DNA of 64,000 nt from Priestia megaterium (GCF_023824195.1 NZ_CP085442.1:3696001-3760000); one strand, 5' to 3'. Numbered from the stretch's first letter, positions 44,394-52,963 are shown. Made by a program: numbers and translations. Notes: generated by a model from the sequence alone, not told the origin.

Positions 44394-44502
44394 TTCCTCA
44401 TCTTCAAGAACATACTGTTCTTAAGGATTTGGCACCATTCTGTCATAGACAGCGGTTGCCGGGTTTCACAGGGCCAGTCCCTCCACCTCTCTTGATAAGG
44501 AA
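44394..44502 (-). ncRNA. SAM-I (S-box) riboswitch upstream of the nup-like operon
   Basis: The minus strand reads TTCCTTATCAAGAGAGGTGG, AGGGACTGGCCC, GAAACCCGGCAACC, GGTGCCAAATCC and GATGAGGAA. These are the S-box core elements in order. The closing P1 helix TTCCTTATC/GATGAGGAA is fully paired. A terminator follows that is mutually exclusive with an antiterminator, so SAM binding should stop transcription. S-box RNAs normally control methionine and SAM uptake and synthesis genes. Placement before a BMP-family importer is unusual. Two TTGAC -35-like sites lie upstream at 44530-44560; I cannot choose between them. Confidence 0.95.
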
Positions 44503-44880
44503 AACAATAGCTATTTGTTTTATGTAATATAGTCAATATTAATAGTTTTTTAACAATTGTCAATATTATTTTTCTTTTTCGCATAAAAAACTTTAAAAAC
44601 AGATAGGATTATAGGGTTTTATTCTACTAAAATACAATCTAAGGCCTTTACCCTTCTCCATCAATCATCGTATATTTCCTAGCAAAACGTTTATAGTAAA
44701 TTGCTGATTTTCTTATTAATAAAAGAATGTTTATTTGTAGCAGATTACTTTTATTACACCTCTTCAGTTAATGGGCTATGGATTGAAATCACTTTACCAA
44801 GAATGTTGGAATGGTAGTTATTTTTATTACTAGTATTGTAGTAACAGGTATAACAAGAGCGAAACTAAGATAAGATAAAG

Positions 44881-44914
44881 AAAACACCACCTTTTATTAG
44901 TAAAGCGGTGTTTT
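44881..44914. terminator. Hairpin with T-run
   Basis: AAAACACC and GGTGTTTT around an AT loop with a TTTT tail. A short open stretch upstream (VVIFITSIVVTGITRAKLR) may be the end of a decayed membrane gene. The rest of 44585-45110 holds nothing I can support. Confidence 0.5.
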
Positions 44915-45114
44915 CTTTTGGCTGCTTTAGTATATAGTAATCTCGGTTAATATCTAATGCTTTATAATGAATTATGATCCTCCCTATATTACGTTTTTTT
45001 ACATAATAAAGGAATATAAACCAATCTTTCCACCTATGATAAATGAATCGTTTTTTGCTTTTCACTTTAGCTGACGTTTACATTCTGCAAGGCATGTTAA
45101 AGTATATATAACAG

Positions 45115-45261
45115 TTACTAACTCAACTAAGACTCCTTGACTATTCCCACAAGGGTTTAGGGTTTACCTATGCGAATGCTACCTACCCCGCAAGGGGGGT
45201 GGCAGACGCTTAGGTCTAGCACCCCGGACCCACCTGCTCTTTAGGTGGGTCCGGGGTGCTA
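45115..45261 (+). ncRNA. GC-rich structured leader upstream of the YjgB-like gene
   Basis: Three nested or serial hairpins stand out in AT-rich DNA. GCTACC-TA-CCCC-GCAA-GGGG-GGTGGC occupies 45178-45203 and is enclosed by CCTATGCG (45167-45174)/CGCTTAGG (45207-45214). A perfect 19-bp stem follows (45217-45235 with 45243-45261, loop GCTCTTT). No T-tail follows, so this is not a normal terminator. It lies 35-180 nt ahead of the start codon. It could be a leader RNA or a relic of an IS605-type hairpin-ended element. Identity unknown. Confidence 0.55.
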
Positions 45262-45295
45262 AATCGATGTATATAAATAAAAGGAGGAAAAAATC

Positions 45296-45880
45296 ATGAA
45301 AATGAAACAGCGACTATCAAAAGCAGCAGCTGCTGCAACGATTACAGGAATTGCTGCGTTTGGATTTGCTCCTGTCGCTCAGTTTGATACACCAGCACAC
45401 GCAGCTACATCTCAAGAAGCAAGCAGTCAAAGTCAAACAGCTGTAAAAAATATCAACGAAATTTATAACGCCGCAGTAAAAGGTGAAGTGCCGCGATTAA
45501 CAGCAGACTTTAAAATTGGCAAAACCCTGCGTCAAGACGTTCGCGATCAGTTCGGTCCGCCGCCTGAAGGTTCATCAAATAGCTTTGACTACTATCACGC
45601 GGAAATGGGCCATCCTGGGTATGCATTTGGCTATGACCAAAATAACGTCATCAACGAAATTCGCTATTTTGGTACGAATGTAGAGCGTCAAACAAACTTA
45701 GGGTCCATCACGCAAGCTAACTTAAAGAAAGAATTAGGTCAGCCGAACTTTACAAGTAAGGTAAAAGGTGACGGTACGACTCAAACGAAGTACACGTATC
45801 ATGCCGGCGCCTATGATCTTGAATTTATTTTTGATGATAGCAAAACATTAAATCACGTAAACTTAGTTACGAAACCTTAA
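45296..45880 (+). CDS. YjgB-like secreted protein (DUF4309)
   Basis: A 194-residue exported protein. A Sec signal peptide MKMKQRLSKAAAAATITGIA is cleaved near AHA-ATS. The mature part has EIYNAAVKGEVPRLTADFKI, GKTLRQDVRDQFGPPPEGSS, the YYHAEMGHPGYAFGYDQNNV strand and VINEIRYFG, as in YjgB/DUF4309. AGGAGGAAAAAATC precedes the ATG. In B. subtilis the homologue is a stress-related secreted protein of unknown function. The structured leader upstream suggests post-transcriptional control. Confidence 0.85.
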   Translation: MKMKQRLSKAAAAATITGIAAFGFAPVAQFDTPAHAATSQEASSQSQTAVKNINEIYNAAVKGEVPRLTADFKIGKTLRQDVRDQFGPPPEGSSNSFDYYHAEMGHPGYAFGYDQNNVINEIRYFGTNVERQTNLGSITQANLKKELGQPNFTSKVKGDGTTQTKYTYHAGAYDLEFIFDDSKTLNHVNLVTKP

Positions 45881-45887
45881 TTCATAG

Positions 45888-45917
45888 AAAAAGTAGCAGA
45901 CAGCCTGCTACTTTTTT
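45888..45917. terminator. Bidirectional terminator
   Basis: AAAAAGTAGCAG and CTGCTACTTTTT around ACAGC. Confidence 0.85.
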
Positions 45918-46750
45918 TCATGAAATAAAACTAATGCTGAATCAGCTACGTGTTCATAGCCAATCTCCATATAAATCTTGTTAGACGTAGGGTTTGTCAT
46001 GTCTGTGTATAGGCTTGTTGTTTGAAAACCGCTGTCTAGCATGAGCTGAGAAAGCGTGGACACACAGCTTGAGGCATAGCCTTTTTTACGTTCTTCACGA
46101 GGCGTGTACACATAGTTAATCGTGACATTATGTACCGTTGGACGCGCGGCATTTGCCATGGATACGTACTTGCCATTCACTTCCCATAAAAATAACCGTC
46201 CTGCTTTAATAAAAGCTTCTCCTGTTTTGACAGCTTGTTCTTTCGATATAGGCTCCCAAATGATATACATAAACTCTCGAACCCACTCCGTTACGAGCGA
46301 AAGGTGCTCCACCCTTGCTTTTACCAGCATTCCTTCAGCATCCGCAGCTTTTTTTACTTTGTCTAACCGGTAAATGCGCTGATCCATTTTCAAAGAAGCT
46401 TCTTGATTCTTTAAATCTGCTAGTTTTTGAGAAAGATATAAAACTGTTTGTCTTTCTCCAACTAAGCCGGGTACTTCAGTTTCTTGTAATAGCTCCGCTG
46501 CTTCGCTTAGTTCACGCTCCGTTAGCTGCTGTATTTGAGACAGGATGATTTGCTGAGGATGCGTTTGCAGTAAAACAAGCACAGCACGATTATTTTTTAA
46601 AATAACACCCATAAAATTTGGTTTGCTGTTTTCATTTAAGCTGTATAAAATGCCAAGCGCTAAGTTATGAAGAATTTCATTCTTTGATAAAAGCGGCTCT
46701 ACTTGATTTTTAAACTCCTGCACTTCTCTGTATCTATGTAGCTGTATCAT
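45908..46750 (-). CDS. GNAT family N-acetyltransferase (two-domain)
   Basis: A 280-residue protein with an N-terminal non-catalytic half and a C-terminal GNAT domain. NVTINYVYTPREERKKGYASSC holds the acetyl-CoA loop (R-x-x-G-Y-A), then FQTTSLYTDMTNPTSNKIYM with the closing EIGYEHV. The start ATGA overlaps the stop of the upstream cyclase gene, so both are co-transcribed. Substrate unknown. Confidence 0.87.
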   Translation of the reverse strand: MIQLHRYREVQEFKNQVEPLLSKNEILHNLALGILYSLNENSKPNFMGVILKNNRAVLVLLQTHPQQIILSQIQQLTERELSEAAELLQETEVPGLVGERQTVLYLSQKLADLKNQEASLKMDQRIYRLDKVKKAADAEGMLVKARVEHLSLVTEWVREFMYIIWEPISKEQAVKTGEAFIKAGRLFLWEVNGKYVSMANAARPTVHNVTINYVYTPREERKKGYASSCVSTLSQLMLDSGFQTTSLYTDMTNPTSNKIYMEIGYEHVADSALVLFHEKK

Positions 46751-47412
46751 TTTCTTTCTACCTCCGCAAATGCTCTTACCGGAAACGTTCCGGCTCCTTT
46801 TATTTTAGGAGGCACGGCGTAAAATAAAAAGGACTCCGTTAGTTGATCTAAGTGACATAAGTGTTCAGCAATCACAATATCCGATCCTAACAGCAGCGTA
46901 TGAGCTGGTCTTGCTTTTCCTTTTGTATCGTCAATGTTCATCGAATCAATTCCAACAAGAGCGGGCTGTTGAGACACTAAATAAGCTGCTGCGCTTTCCG
47001 TTAAGTATGGATGATTTTCTAAATAATCGTCTGTATTCCAGTAGCGATCCCATCCCGTATGAATTAATACCGCTTTCCCTTTTACGTCTACATGTTGAAA
47101 ATGAGATTCATCAATAGCCGTTAAAGTCGGGTCAACCGAAACAACTATTCCTTCTAACCCGGCTGTTTTATCAATAGCCGTTTGAGCTAAATCAGTTCCG
47201 TCTTTGTATCGGTGAAACGGCACGTCAATATACGTACCGGTATTCGTGATCATTTCAATTTTACCGATTTGAAATTCAGTCCCTGGTTCATAAAGCTTCT
47301 TAGACGCTTCTCGGCTCAAGTAATCACAAATGATTGGTGCCGGCAAGCCTTTGTGTGTGATAACTCCGTCTTCAATAACGTGACTTAAATCAATATACGT
47401 TCTTTTTTTCAT
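46747..47412 (-). CDS. Cyclase family (KynB-like) hydrolase with altered metal motif
   Basis: A 221-residue protein of the KynB/cyclase fold: YIDLSHVIEDGVITHKGLPA, VLIHTGWDRYW, ALVGIDSMNIDDTKGKARPA and HTLLLGSDIVIAEHLCHLDQ. The usual HxGTHxDxPxH metal motif reads NTGTYIDVPFH (Asn57, Tyr61, Asp63, His67), so two histidines are replaced. The ATG at 47412 follows GGTGGGAG. The GNAT gene follows with a 4-nt overlap. It may have an unusual metal or none. Substrate unknown. Confidence 0.85.
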   Translation of the reverse strand: MKKRTYIDLSHVIEDGVITHKGLPAPIICDYLSREASKKLYEPGTEFQIGKIEMITNTGTYIDVPFHRYKDGTDLAQTAIDKTAGLEGIVVSVDPTLTAIDESHFQHVDVKGKAVLIHTGWDRYWNTDDYLENHPYLTESAAAYLVSQQPALVGIDSMNIDDTKGKARPAHTLLLGSDIVIAEHLCHLDQLTESFLFYAVPPKIKGAGTFPVRAFAEVERK

Positions 47413-47457
47413 ACTCCCACCCACTTTTTCAATATTCAGTAAAAATAGTCTAACATA

Positions 47458-47494
47458 AAAAAGCTCTTTCTAGTTTCCTAGAAAGAGCTTTTTT
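47458..47494. terminator. Terminator
   Basis: AAAAAAGCTCTTTCTAG with its complement around TTTC. Confidence 0.85.
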
Positions 47495-47506
47495 TAGAGA
47501 GCGTTA

Positions 47507-48634
47507 TTAACTTGATAAACACACATCGTACGCATGCTTTGTATAAACAAAACCTTCGAAAATTAGGCGGGCTGTACGCACTACTTTGATTCCGTTAACC
47601 TGTCCATTCTTTAAATCCACGCTGGTTTCCATAATTCCCATTGGATGAGCAAGTCGAACGGTATCGCCTTTTACCTTAACCATTTCCGACACCAGCGTGC
47701 CTTTTGTATAGATAGCCGCCGTTGTACAAATTGCTCCTGTAATCGCAAGCGTTTGATGCGGTTTTTGCATTGACATCATGCGAATTAATACGTCCATTTG
47801 AGAAGCATTTTTCTCTCTTCCGGTCCCGTCGCAGTGGTTCCTAGGAGGCGCAATAATCGTCATTTTCGGAACGGCTGGTGATAGTTTTGTTGCTTTGTCT
47901 CGAGGTGCGAGCCCCGCTTTTTCCGCTGCAATGGAACGAATTTCTTCAAATATCTGGAGCTGTTTTTCCGTGTATTCATGCGGAAGTTCTGTTCCCTTTA
48001 GGCCAATATCCGCTGCTTCAACAAATACAAGCGGATTTCCTACGTCAACAATCGATGCTTTTACTGTCCCGATGGATGTTTGCAGGAGGTCAATTGTATT
48101 TCCCGTTGGAAGCAGCTTTCCAGTAACGGCTCCTTCTCCGTTTTCAAACGAAAGATAAATAGGTGAACCCGTACCTGGCACTCCAGGAATCATACACGAT
48201 CCTTCTGTTTTCACTTTTCCGTTTTCTACTTCTACTTCCGCTACGATTACTTTTTTGGTATTCGTATTATAAATCCGCACTTTGGTCACCGGTTCCACAG
48301 GTTGTACAAGTCCTTGTTCAATGGCATAAGGCCCCACCGCTGAAGAGATATTGCCGCAGTTTCCTTTAAAATCAACGAGGGATTCGCTGATGCTGACCTG
48401 CGCAAACGTGTAATCTACGTCAGCTTTCTCTAAATCTGATTTTTTTATAATCGCAATTTTACTCGTCAGCGAATTGGCTCCGCCTAACCCGTCAATTTGA
48501 CGTTGATCCGGACTTCCCATTATATCTAGCAAAAACGGTTCCCAATCAGATTTGTTCACAGGCATTTCTTCATGATTGATAAAAACCCCTTTACTCGTTC
48601 CACCTCTCATAACCGTTACAGGAATGCGCGTCAT
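47507..48634 (-). CDS. PrpF/4-oxalomesaconate tautomerase-like isomerase
   Basis: A 375-residue PrpF-family isomerase: MTRIPVTVMRGGTSKGVFIN, the double-psi DapF-like fold with FKGNCGNISSAVGPYAIEQG, IPGVPGTGSPIYLSF and IGTVKASIVDVGNPLVFVEA, ending PHQTLAITGAICTTAAIYTK. The family isomerises tricarboxylates such as 2-methyl-aconitate, oxalomesaconate or aconitate. The ATG at 48634 follows AGGTGATTAAT. A divergent LysR gene and a citrate-type transporter follow, which supports a tricarboxylate role. Confidence 0.88.
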   Translation of the reverse strand: MTRIPVTVMRGGTSKGVFINHEEMPVNKSDWEPFLLDIMGSPDQRQIDGLGGANSLTSKIAIIKKSDLEKADVDYTFAQVSISESLVDFKGNCGNISSAVGPYAIEQGLVQPVEPVTKVRIYNTNTKKVIVAEVEVENGKVKTEGSCMIPGVPGTGSPIYLSFENGEGAVTGKLLPTGNTIDLLQTSIGTVKASIVDVGNPLVFVEAADIGLKGTELPHEYTEKQLQIFEEIRSIAAEKAGLAPRDKATKLSPAVPKMTIIAPPRNHCDGTGREKNASQMDVLIRMMSMQKPHQTLAITGAICTTAAIYTKGTLVSEMVKVKGDTVRLAHPMGIMETSVDLKNGQVNGIKVVRTARLIFEGFVYTKHAYDVCLSS

Positions 48635-48818
48635 ATTAATCACCTTTCTCCCCTACTAACAAACGCCGAGGCGTTCATCAAACCATTTTATTTTTTTACT
48701 ATTTAGAACCGGTTCATTTGCCATTTATCGTATAATAGAGGTGGTCATAAGTAAAATACATAAAATTTATTGTCTTTTTAAAAATTTTTTTATAATCTAC
48801 ATACAAGGGGGAATTGGG

Positions 48819-49679
48819 ATGGATCAAAAAGATTGGATATTAATTAAAACGCTTCACGAAGAAAAGAACATTACGCGAACGGCTGAAAGGCTCTACGTAT
48901 CGCAGCCTTCTTTAAGCTACCGCCTTAAAAATCTTGAAGAAGAATTTGGCGTGACGCTGTTTTTTAAAACGAAAAAAGGAATTGAATTTACATCTGAAGG
49001 TGAGCACCTCGTTCGCTATGCGGAAAATATGTGGAAGCAGCTGCAAGAAACAAAAGACAGCATGCGAAATATGAGCGAAACCGTTACGGGAACACTTCGC
49101 TTAGGGGTATCGAGTAACTTTGCACAGCATAAGCTTCCTAAAATTTTAAAACAGTTTTCTCTTCACTATCCAAACGTGCAGTTCAGTGTGAATACGGGCT
49201 GGAGTACGCAAGTTATGAATCTATTAGACTCTTCGCGTGTTCACGTTGGTATTTTACGAGGCAATTACCCGTGGAACGGAGAAAAATCACTGCTGACGAA
49301 AGAGCGACTTTGCTTAATTTCGAAAAAAGAAATTGCGATCGATGACTTGCCGAACCTGCCTTATATTAATTATAAAACTGATACGTCGCTAAAAGATCTC
49401 ATTCAAGACTGGTGGCATGACAAGTTTTCAGAGCCTCCGTTTGTGGCGATGGAAGTTGACCGGCAAGAAACGGCCAAAGAAATGGTTAAAAATGATTTAG
49501 GCTTTGCGATTTTACCTGAAATTTGCCTTCACTCCAGCGACAATTTATATACATACGGACTTTCATACCGAGATGAATCACCTTTGCTTCGAAACACCTG
49601 GCTCATGTATGATCCTTCTTACTTGAATCTATCGGTCGTGAAAGCATTTATTGACTTTTTAAAGCTAAGTGAAAAATAA
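48819..49679 (+). CDS. LysR family regulator of the carboxylate locus
   Basis: A 286-residue LysR: MDQKDWILIKTLHEEKNITR with QPSLSYRLKNLEEEFGVTLF, then the effector domain (GTLRLGVSSNFAQHKLPKIL). The start at 48819 has AAGGGGG upstream and fits the family, whereas the frame from 48741 adds an AT-rich leader. Divergent from the PrpF-like gene and upstream of the CitMHS gene; probably controls both. Confidence 0.9.
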   Translation: MDQKDWILIKTLHEEKNITRTAERLYVSQPSLSYRLKNLEEEFGVTLFFKTKKGIEFTSEGEHLVRYAENMWKQLQETKDSMRNMSETVTGTLRLGVSSNFAQHKLPKILKQFSLHYPNVQFSVNTGWSTQVMNLLDSSRVHVGILRGNYPWNGEKSLLTKERLCLISKKEIAIDDLPNLPYINYKTDTSLKDLIQDWWHDKFSEPPFVAMEVDRQETAKEMVKNDLGFAILPEICLHSSDNLYTYGLSYRDESPLLRNTWLMYDPSYLNLSVVKAFIDFLKLSEK

Positions 49680-49702
49680 AGCAAAAGCTAAAAAGTTTGC
49701 GT

Positions 49703-49736
49703 CTTGGGAGAGTCTCTCTTTTGGACCAAGCTTTTT
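49703..49736 (+). terminator. Terminator after LysR gene
   Basis: CTTGG and CCAAG with GAGAG/CTCTC inside, followed by TTTTTT. Confidence 0.55.
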
Positions 49737-49928
49737 TCTAGACTACCATTATAAAAATTTTTTATGAACTTTCTAAAAAAACCTATATTTCCTTTATTTT
49801 TCAAAATGTACTAACATGAAAACAAGAAACATCAGCGGGGGTAAAGAGCGGCTTTAAAAATTCTTAATAATCAAACTACTGCTCATACTTGGGGATGAGA
49901 GCTGTTAGGCACGTTTTTTTACTCTAAA

Positions 49929-49942
49929 AGAAAACGCTTTCA
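49929..49942 (+). promoter_or_regulatory. cre (CcpA-binding) site
   Basis: AGAAAACGCTTTCA, matching TGNAANCGNNNNCA at all but the first base, 34 nt ahead of the CitMHS start. Carbon catabolite repression of the transporter is expected. The remaining bases of 49737-49975 hold no gene. Confidence 0.75.
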
Positions 49943-49975
49943 GAGAAAAGAGGGAAAATAAAGGAGGTTGTTTAC

Positions 49976-51292
49976 ATGCTAGCACTACTAGGTTTTACAA
50001 TGATTATTGTCTTTACGTATCTGATTATGTCAAAAAGGATGTCTCCTATCGTAGCTTTAATGGTCATTCCACTTCTTTTTGCCGTGATTGGAGGGTTTGG
50101 CAAAGGCGTCGGAGACATGATGCTAGAAGGGTTAAAACAAGTAGCTCCGTCAGCTGCGATGCTGCTGTTCGCCATCTTATATTTCGGGGTTATGATTGAT
50201 GCCGGACTGTTTGATCCATTAATTAAGCAGCTGTTAAAAATCGTAAAAGGCGATCCGCTTAAAATCGTCATCGGAACGGCTCTTCTATCGCTTTTAGTTG
50301 CACTAGACGGAGACGGTACAACCACTTATATGATTACGGTTTCTGCTCTTCTTCCACTTTATAAACGCCTGAATATGAGTCCGTTAGTGTTAACGACAGT
50401 TGCGATGCTTTCTCTTAGTATCATGAGCAGTATGACGCCTTGGGGAGGCCCAGCTACTCGTGCGATTGTCGCCCTTCACCTCGATGCATCAGAGTTCTTT
50501 ATTCCACTTCTTCCAACGTTAATTGGCGGAGCTTTGTGGGTAATCTTTACAGGTTATATTCTTGGAAAAAAAGAGCGCAGACGACTTGGTGCTATTGACA
50601 TCGAGCAGTTTGAATTAAAAAGCTCGCTTGCTTTTGCTGAAGACGCGTCCTTAACTTCTCAAGAAGATATTACACAGCCTAAAAAAATCTGGATTAACTT
50701 AGCTTTGACCATTGCATTAATGGTTGTATTAGTTTCTGGTATTTGGTCTGTTTCTGTTTTATTTATGATTGGCTTTGCGCTTGCTCTTATGATTAACTAT
50801 CCAAAACTTGAGGATCAAAAAGAACGTTTAATGGCTCATGCAGGCAACGCACTAACCGTTGCAGCACTTGTTTTTGCAGCCGGTATTTTTACAGGAATAC
50901 TATCCGGCACTAAAATGGTGGATGAAATGGCCAGTTTGTTAATTCATTTAGTTCCTGATTCACTCGGTTCCTTTTTACCGACGATTGTCGCTTTAACAAG
51001 CATGCCGTTTACATTTGTGATGAGTAACGACGCCTATTACTTCGGTGTTTTACCAATATTTGCTGAAACGGCTGCTTCTTACGGAATTGATCCGTTGGAA
51101 ATTGCGCGAGCTTCAGTACTCGGACAACCTGTTCATCTGTTAAGTCCACTCGTTGCCTCTACCTTTTTACTTGTAGGTATGGTAGGTGTTGATCTTGGTG
51201 AACATCAGCGCTTTGCATTTAAATGGGCAGTTTTAACGTCTCTTGTTCTGATTGTCCTTGCTATTGTGACAGGCGCACTTACGCTATTTTAA
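49976..51292 (+). CDS. CitMHS family citrate/carboxylate transporter
   Basis: A 438-residue permease with about 11-12 hydrophobic helices: MLALLGFTMIIVFTYLIMSK, LLSLLVALDGDGTTTYMITV, MSSMTPWGGPATRAIVALHL and TSMPFTFVMSNDAYYFGVLP. These match the CitM/CitH family that imports metal-citrate complexes. AGGAGG precedes the ATG. A cre site lies upstream and a LysR and PrpF-like isomerase are adjacent, so the locus probably takes up and rearranges a tricarboxylate such as citrate or aconitate. Confidence 0.93.
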   Translation: MLALLGFTMIIVFTYLIMSKRMSPIVALMVIPLLFAVIGGFGKGVGDMMLEGLKQVAPSAAMLLFAILYFGVMIDAGLFDPLIKQLLKIVKGDPLKIVIGTALLSLLVALDGDGTTTYMITVSALLPLYKRLNMSPLVLTTVAMLSLSIMSSMTPWGGPATRAIVALHLDASEFFIPLLPTLIGGALWVIFTGYILGKKERRRLGAIDIEQFELKSSLAFAEDASLTSQEDITQPKKIWINLALTIALMVVLVSGIWSVSVLFMIGFALALMINYPKLEDQKERLMAHAGNALTVAALVFAAGIFTGILSGTKMVDEMASLLIHLVPDSLGSFLPTIVALTSMPFTFVMSNDAYYFGVLPIFAETAASYGIDPLEIARASVLGQPVHLLSPLVASTFLLVGMVGVDLGEHQRFAFKWAVLTSLVLIVLAIVTGALTLF

Positions 51293-51352
51293 TAGTGAAT
51301 AAAAGCTGTTATAGCTTTTTATTAATAAATGATAGACGGAGGTACTTCTTAA

Positions 51353-51514
51353 ATGTATGTGATTACGTGTTATGTCAGAAAAGGTGAAATGAAAATGTAC
51401 GAGTTTGACAGTAAGGAAGAAGCGCTTAGTCAGCTTAAAAAGCTGAAAGGCTGCAGTATTCTTTCAGAAGTTGTTTACTTTAATGATTCATCGGTTATTC
51501 CGATAGCTATTTAA
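51353..51514 (+). CDS. Small hypothetical protein
   Basis: A 53-residue frame MYVITCYVRKGEMKMYEFDS, then LSQLKKLKGCSILSEVVYFN. GACGGAGG precedes the ATG. Mixed beta-alpha pattern suggests a small folded protein, no family recognised. It ends before a good terminator. Confidence 0.6.
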   Translation: MYVITCYVRKGEMKMYEFDSKEEALSQLKKLKGCSILSEVVYFNDSSVIPIAI

Positions 51515-51548
51515 TTGTGCACTCAACCCTATAGGTACAAACTTGATA

Positions 51549-51580
51549 AGCTTCCTTTCGCTCAAAAGGAAGCTTCTTTT
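51549..51580 (+). terminator. Terminator
   Basis: AAGCTTCCTTT and AAAGGAAGCTT around CGCTCA, then CTTTTTT. Confidence 0.8.
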
Positions 51581-51640
51581 TTATATTTTTTGCACGCCCC
51601 AGCCCAGCGGATTAAAAAGCTGCTGCCAGCACCTTTACTC

Positions 51641-52327
51641 TCATGAGCGTTTTGTTAAGTCTGGTTCATTTTGTTTTCTTGCTTCAATCATATGAATAAT
51701 TCGATTGGTATGTGGAGTTAGCACTGCGCACTTTTGATAGAAGGCTCCGTCTACAACAAGCAGCTCTTCATCCATCCCGCAAAACTTACAGCGCAGCTCT
51801 TGTGGTCCTGCGTAAGAGGTATGATAAACACTATCGTTAAAGATGGTATAAAAAGTATTTCGTTGCTGCGCATCGTAAAAGCCATATTCTTTATTACTGT
51901 CATCACGGTAATTAACTCCATAGTTCCGTTCAAATTCTTCTTGAGTAAATCCATCCTGCAAAAGTTCATTTTGTACTAGTTCCCTTAAACAATCCTCTAT
52001 TTCCTCACCGTTAAATGAACAATCATGCACGTAAACTTCTGGTTCTTCGCTACTGTTCTCTTTTACCATCATTTCGCTGCCGCAAATCTTACAGGGGTGT
52101 TTAGGACGCTGTTGATCAAAATAAGAGAGAGTTCGGACCTTTTCAACTACTATTCCATCGTTAACCTTTTTAAATTTGATGATCACATTTTCCGTTTGAC
52201 TGACGTTTTCGTTATATAACATCACTTCGTATTCATCTATATTCTTTCCGTTTTCTTGTCGACTACAATATTCAACTATTTCATATGAAGAAATAGCAAA
52301 AAACTCTTTAAAATTCACCACTAGCAT
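51641..52327 (-). CDS. Hypothetical protein with two zinc-knuckle-like Cys pairs
   Basis: A 228-residue protein. The start MLVVNFKEFFAISSYEIVEY follows GGAAGGATGC. HPCKICGSE (about residue 80) and LRCKFCGMDEELLVV (about 185) are CxxC pairs that could bind metal. The middle FTQEEFERNYGVNYRDDSNK is acidic. No family recognised. Convergent with the 51353 gene. Confidence 0.6.
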   Translation of the reverse strand: MLVVNFKEFFAISSYEIVEYCSRQENGKNIDEYEVMLYNENVSQTENVIIKFKKVNDGIVVEKVRTLSYFDQQRPKHPCKICGSEMMVKENSSEEPEVYVHDCSFNGEEIEDCLRELVQNELLQDGFTQEEFERNYGVNYRDDSNKEYGFYDAQQRNTFYTIFNDSVYHTSYAGPQELRCKFCGMDEELLVVDGAFYQKCAVLTPHTNRIIHMIEARKQNEPDLTKRS

Positions 52328-52484
52328 GCATCCTTCCAAAAAAGTTTACGTTCTCTGTGTACCAAGCATGCTCTATACTACCATTTTTTCAAAGACTCGC
52401 ACCACTAAACGAACTTCTTTTAGATTCGCATATCCTTTCTTTATCCGGCATACATAACACTAACCCTTTTATAAGGAGGATTTC

Positions 52485-52727
52485 ATGAATACGTATGTAA
52501 TGATCAGCATTGGCGTTGTTGCCAGCGCATTTTTATTTCGGAAATACCGCAAGCAAGTCGTTGAAATATATACAATCAGTGAATTTATTCACGCTAAAAA
52601 CGGTGCAGTCGCTACAAGTTCCACGTGGCTTGGCAATTTTTTTAAAGAGACCTACGCTACCGGTCCACATTATGACAAAACAGAGAATGACGTTAGCGAG
52701 GATGGAGATGGAGACGGCGGCGAATAA
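52485..52727 (+). CDS. Small hypothetical membrane-anchored protein
   Basis: An 80-residue protein with an N-terminal hydrophobic segment (MNTYVMISIGVVASAFLF), a basic stop (RKYRKQ) and a soluble acidic tail (SEDGDGDGGE). AAGGAGG precedes the ATG. No family recognised. A repeat copy starts right after its stop. Confidence 0.55.
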   Translation: MNTYVMISIGVVASAFLFRKYRKQVVEIYTISEFIHAKNGAVATSSTWLGNFFKETYATGPHYDKTENDVSEDGDGDGGE

Positions 52728-52734
52728 ATCAAAC

Positions 52735-52959
52735 AAAAAAGAGACTGAGGCATAACTACATTAATCCAATCTAAAGACGAACAAATGGGATAAATGATCG
52801 AGTATGGAGGATCGCTTGGTATACCGCTAGAAGCAACGAAATAGATGAAACCTACGTTCACCCCACCAATAAAAAAATCCGAACGAAGTTGATTCTCCAT
52901 CAAGAATCTTCACCGTTCGGATCTTCCTTCAACTAAAATACTTTTGTCCCAGCTTCTTT
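52735..52959. repeat. Dispersed MITE-like repeat, copy 3
   Basis: AAAAAAGAGACTGAGGCATA at the left and CTTTTGTCCCAGCTTCTTT at the right. Inside, AAAGACGAACAAATGGGATA, a part of the nested module (GTATGGAGGATCGCTTGG), GAAACCTACGTTCACC and the AATCCGAACGA hairpin with an extra inner stem. Confidence 0.85.
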
Positions 52960-52963
52960 CGTA

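Noticed and set aside
44195..44584. 129-codon frame spanning the region upstream of the nupN-like gene
   Set aside because: It lies across the SAM-I aptamer and its terminator and has no ribosome-binding site; its bases are explained by RNA structure.
44760..44880. Open stretch VVIFITSIVVTGITRAKLR as a gene
   Set aside because: Too short, no start codon or ribosome-binding site; at most a relic.
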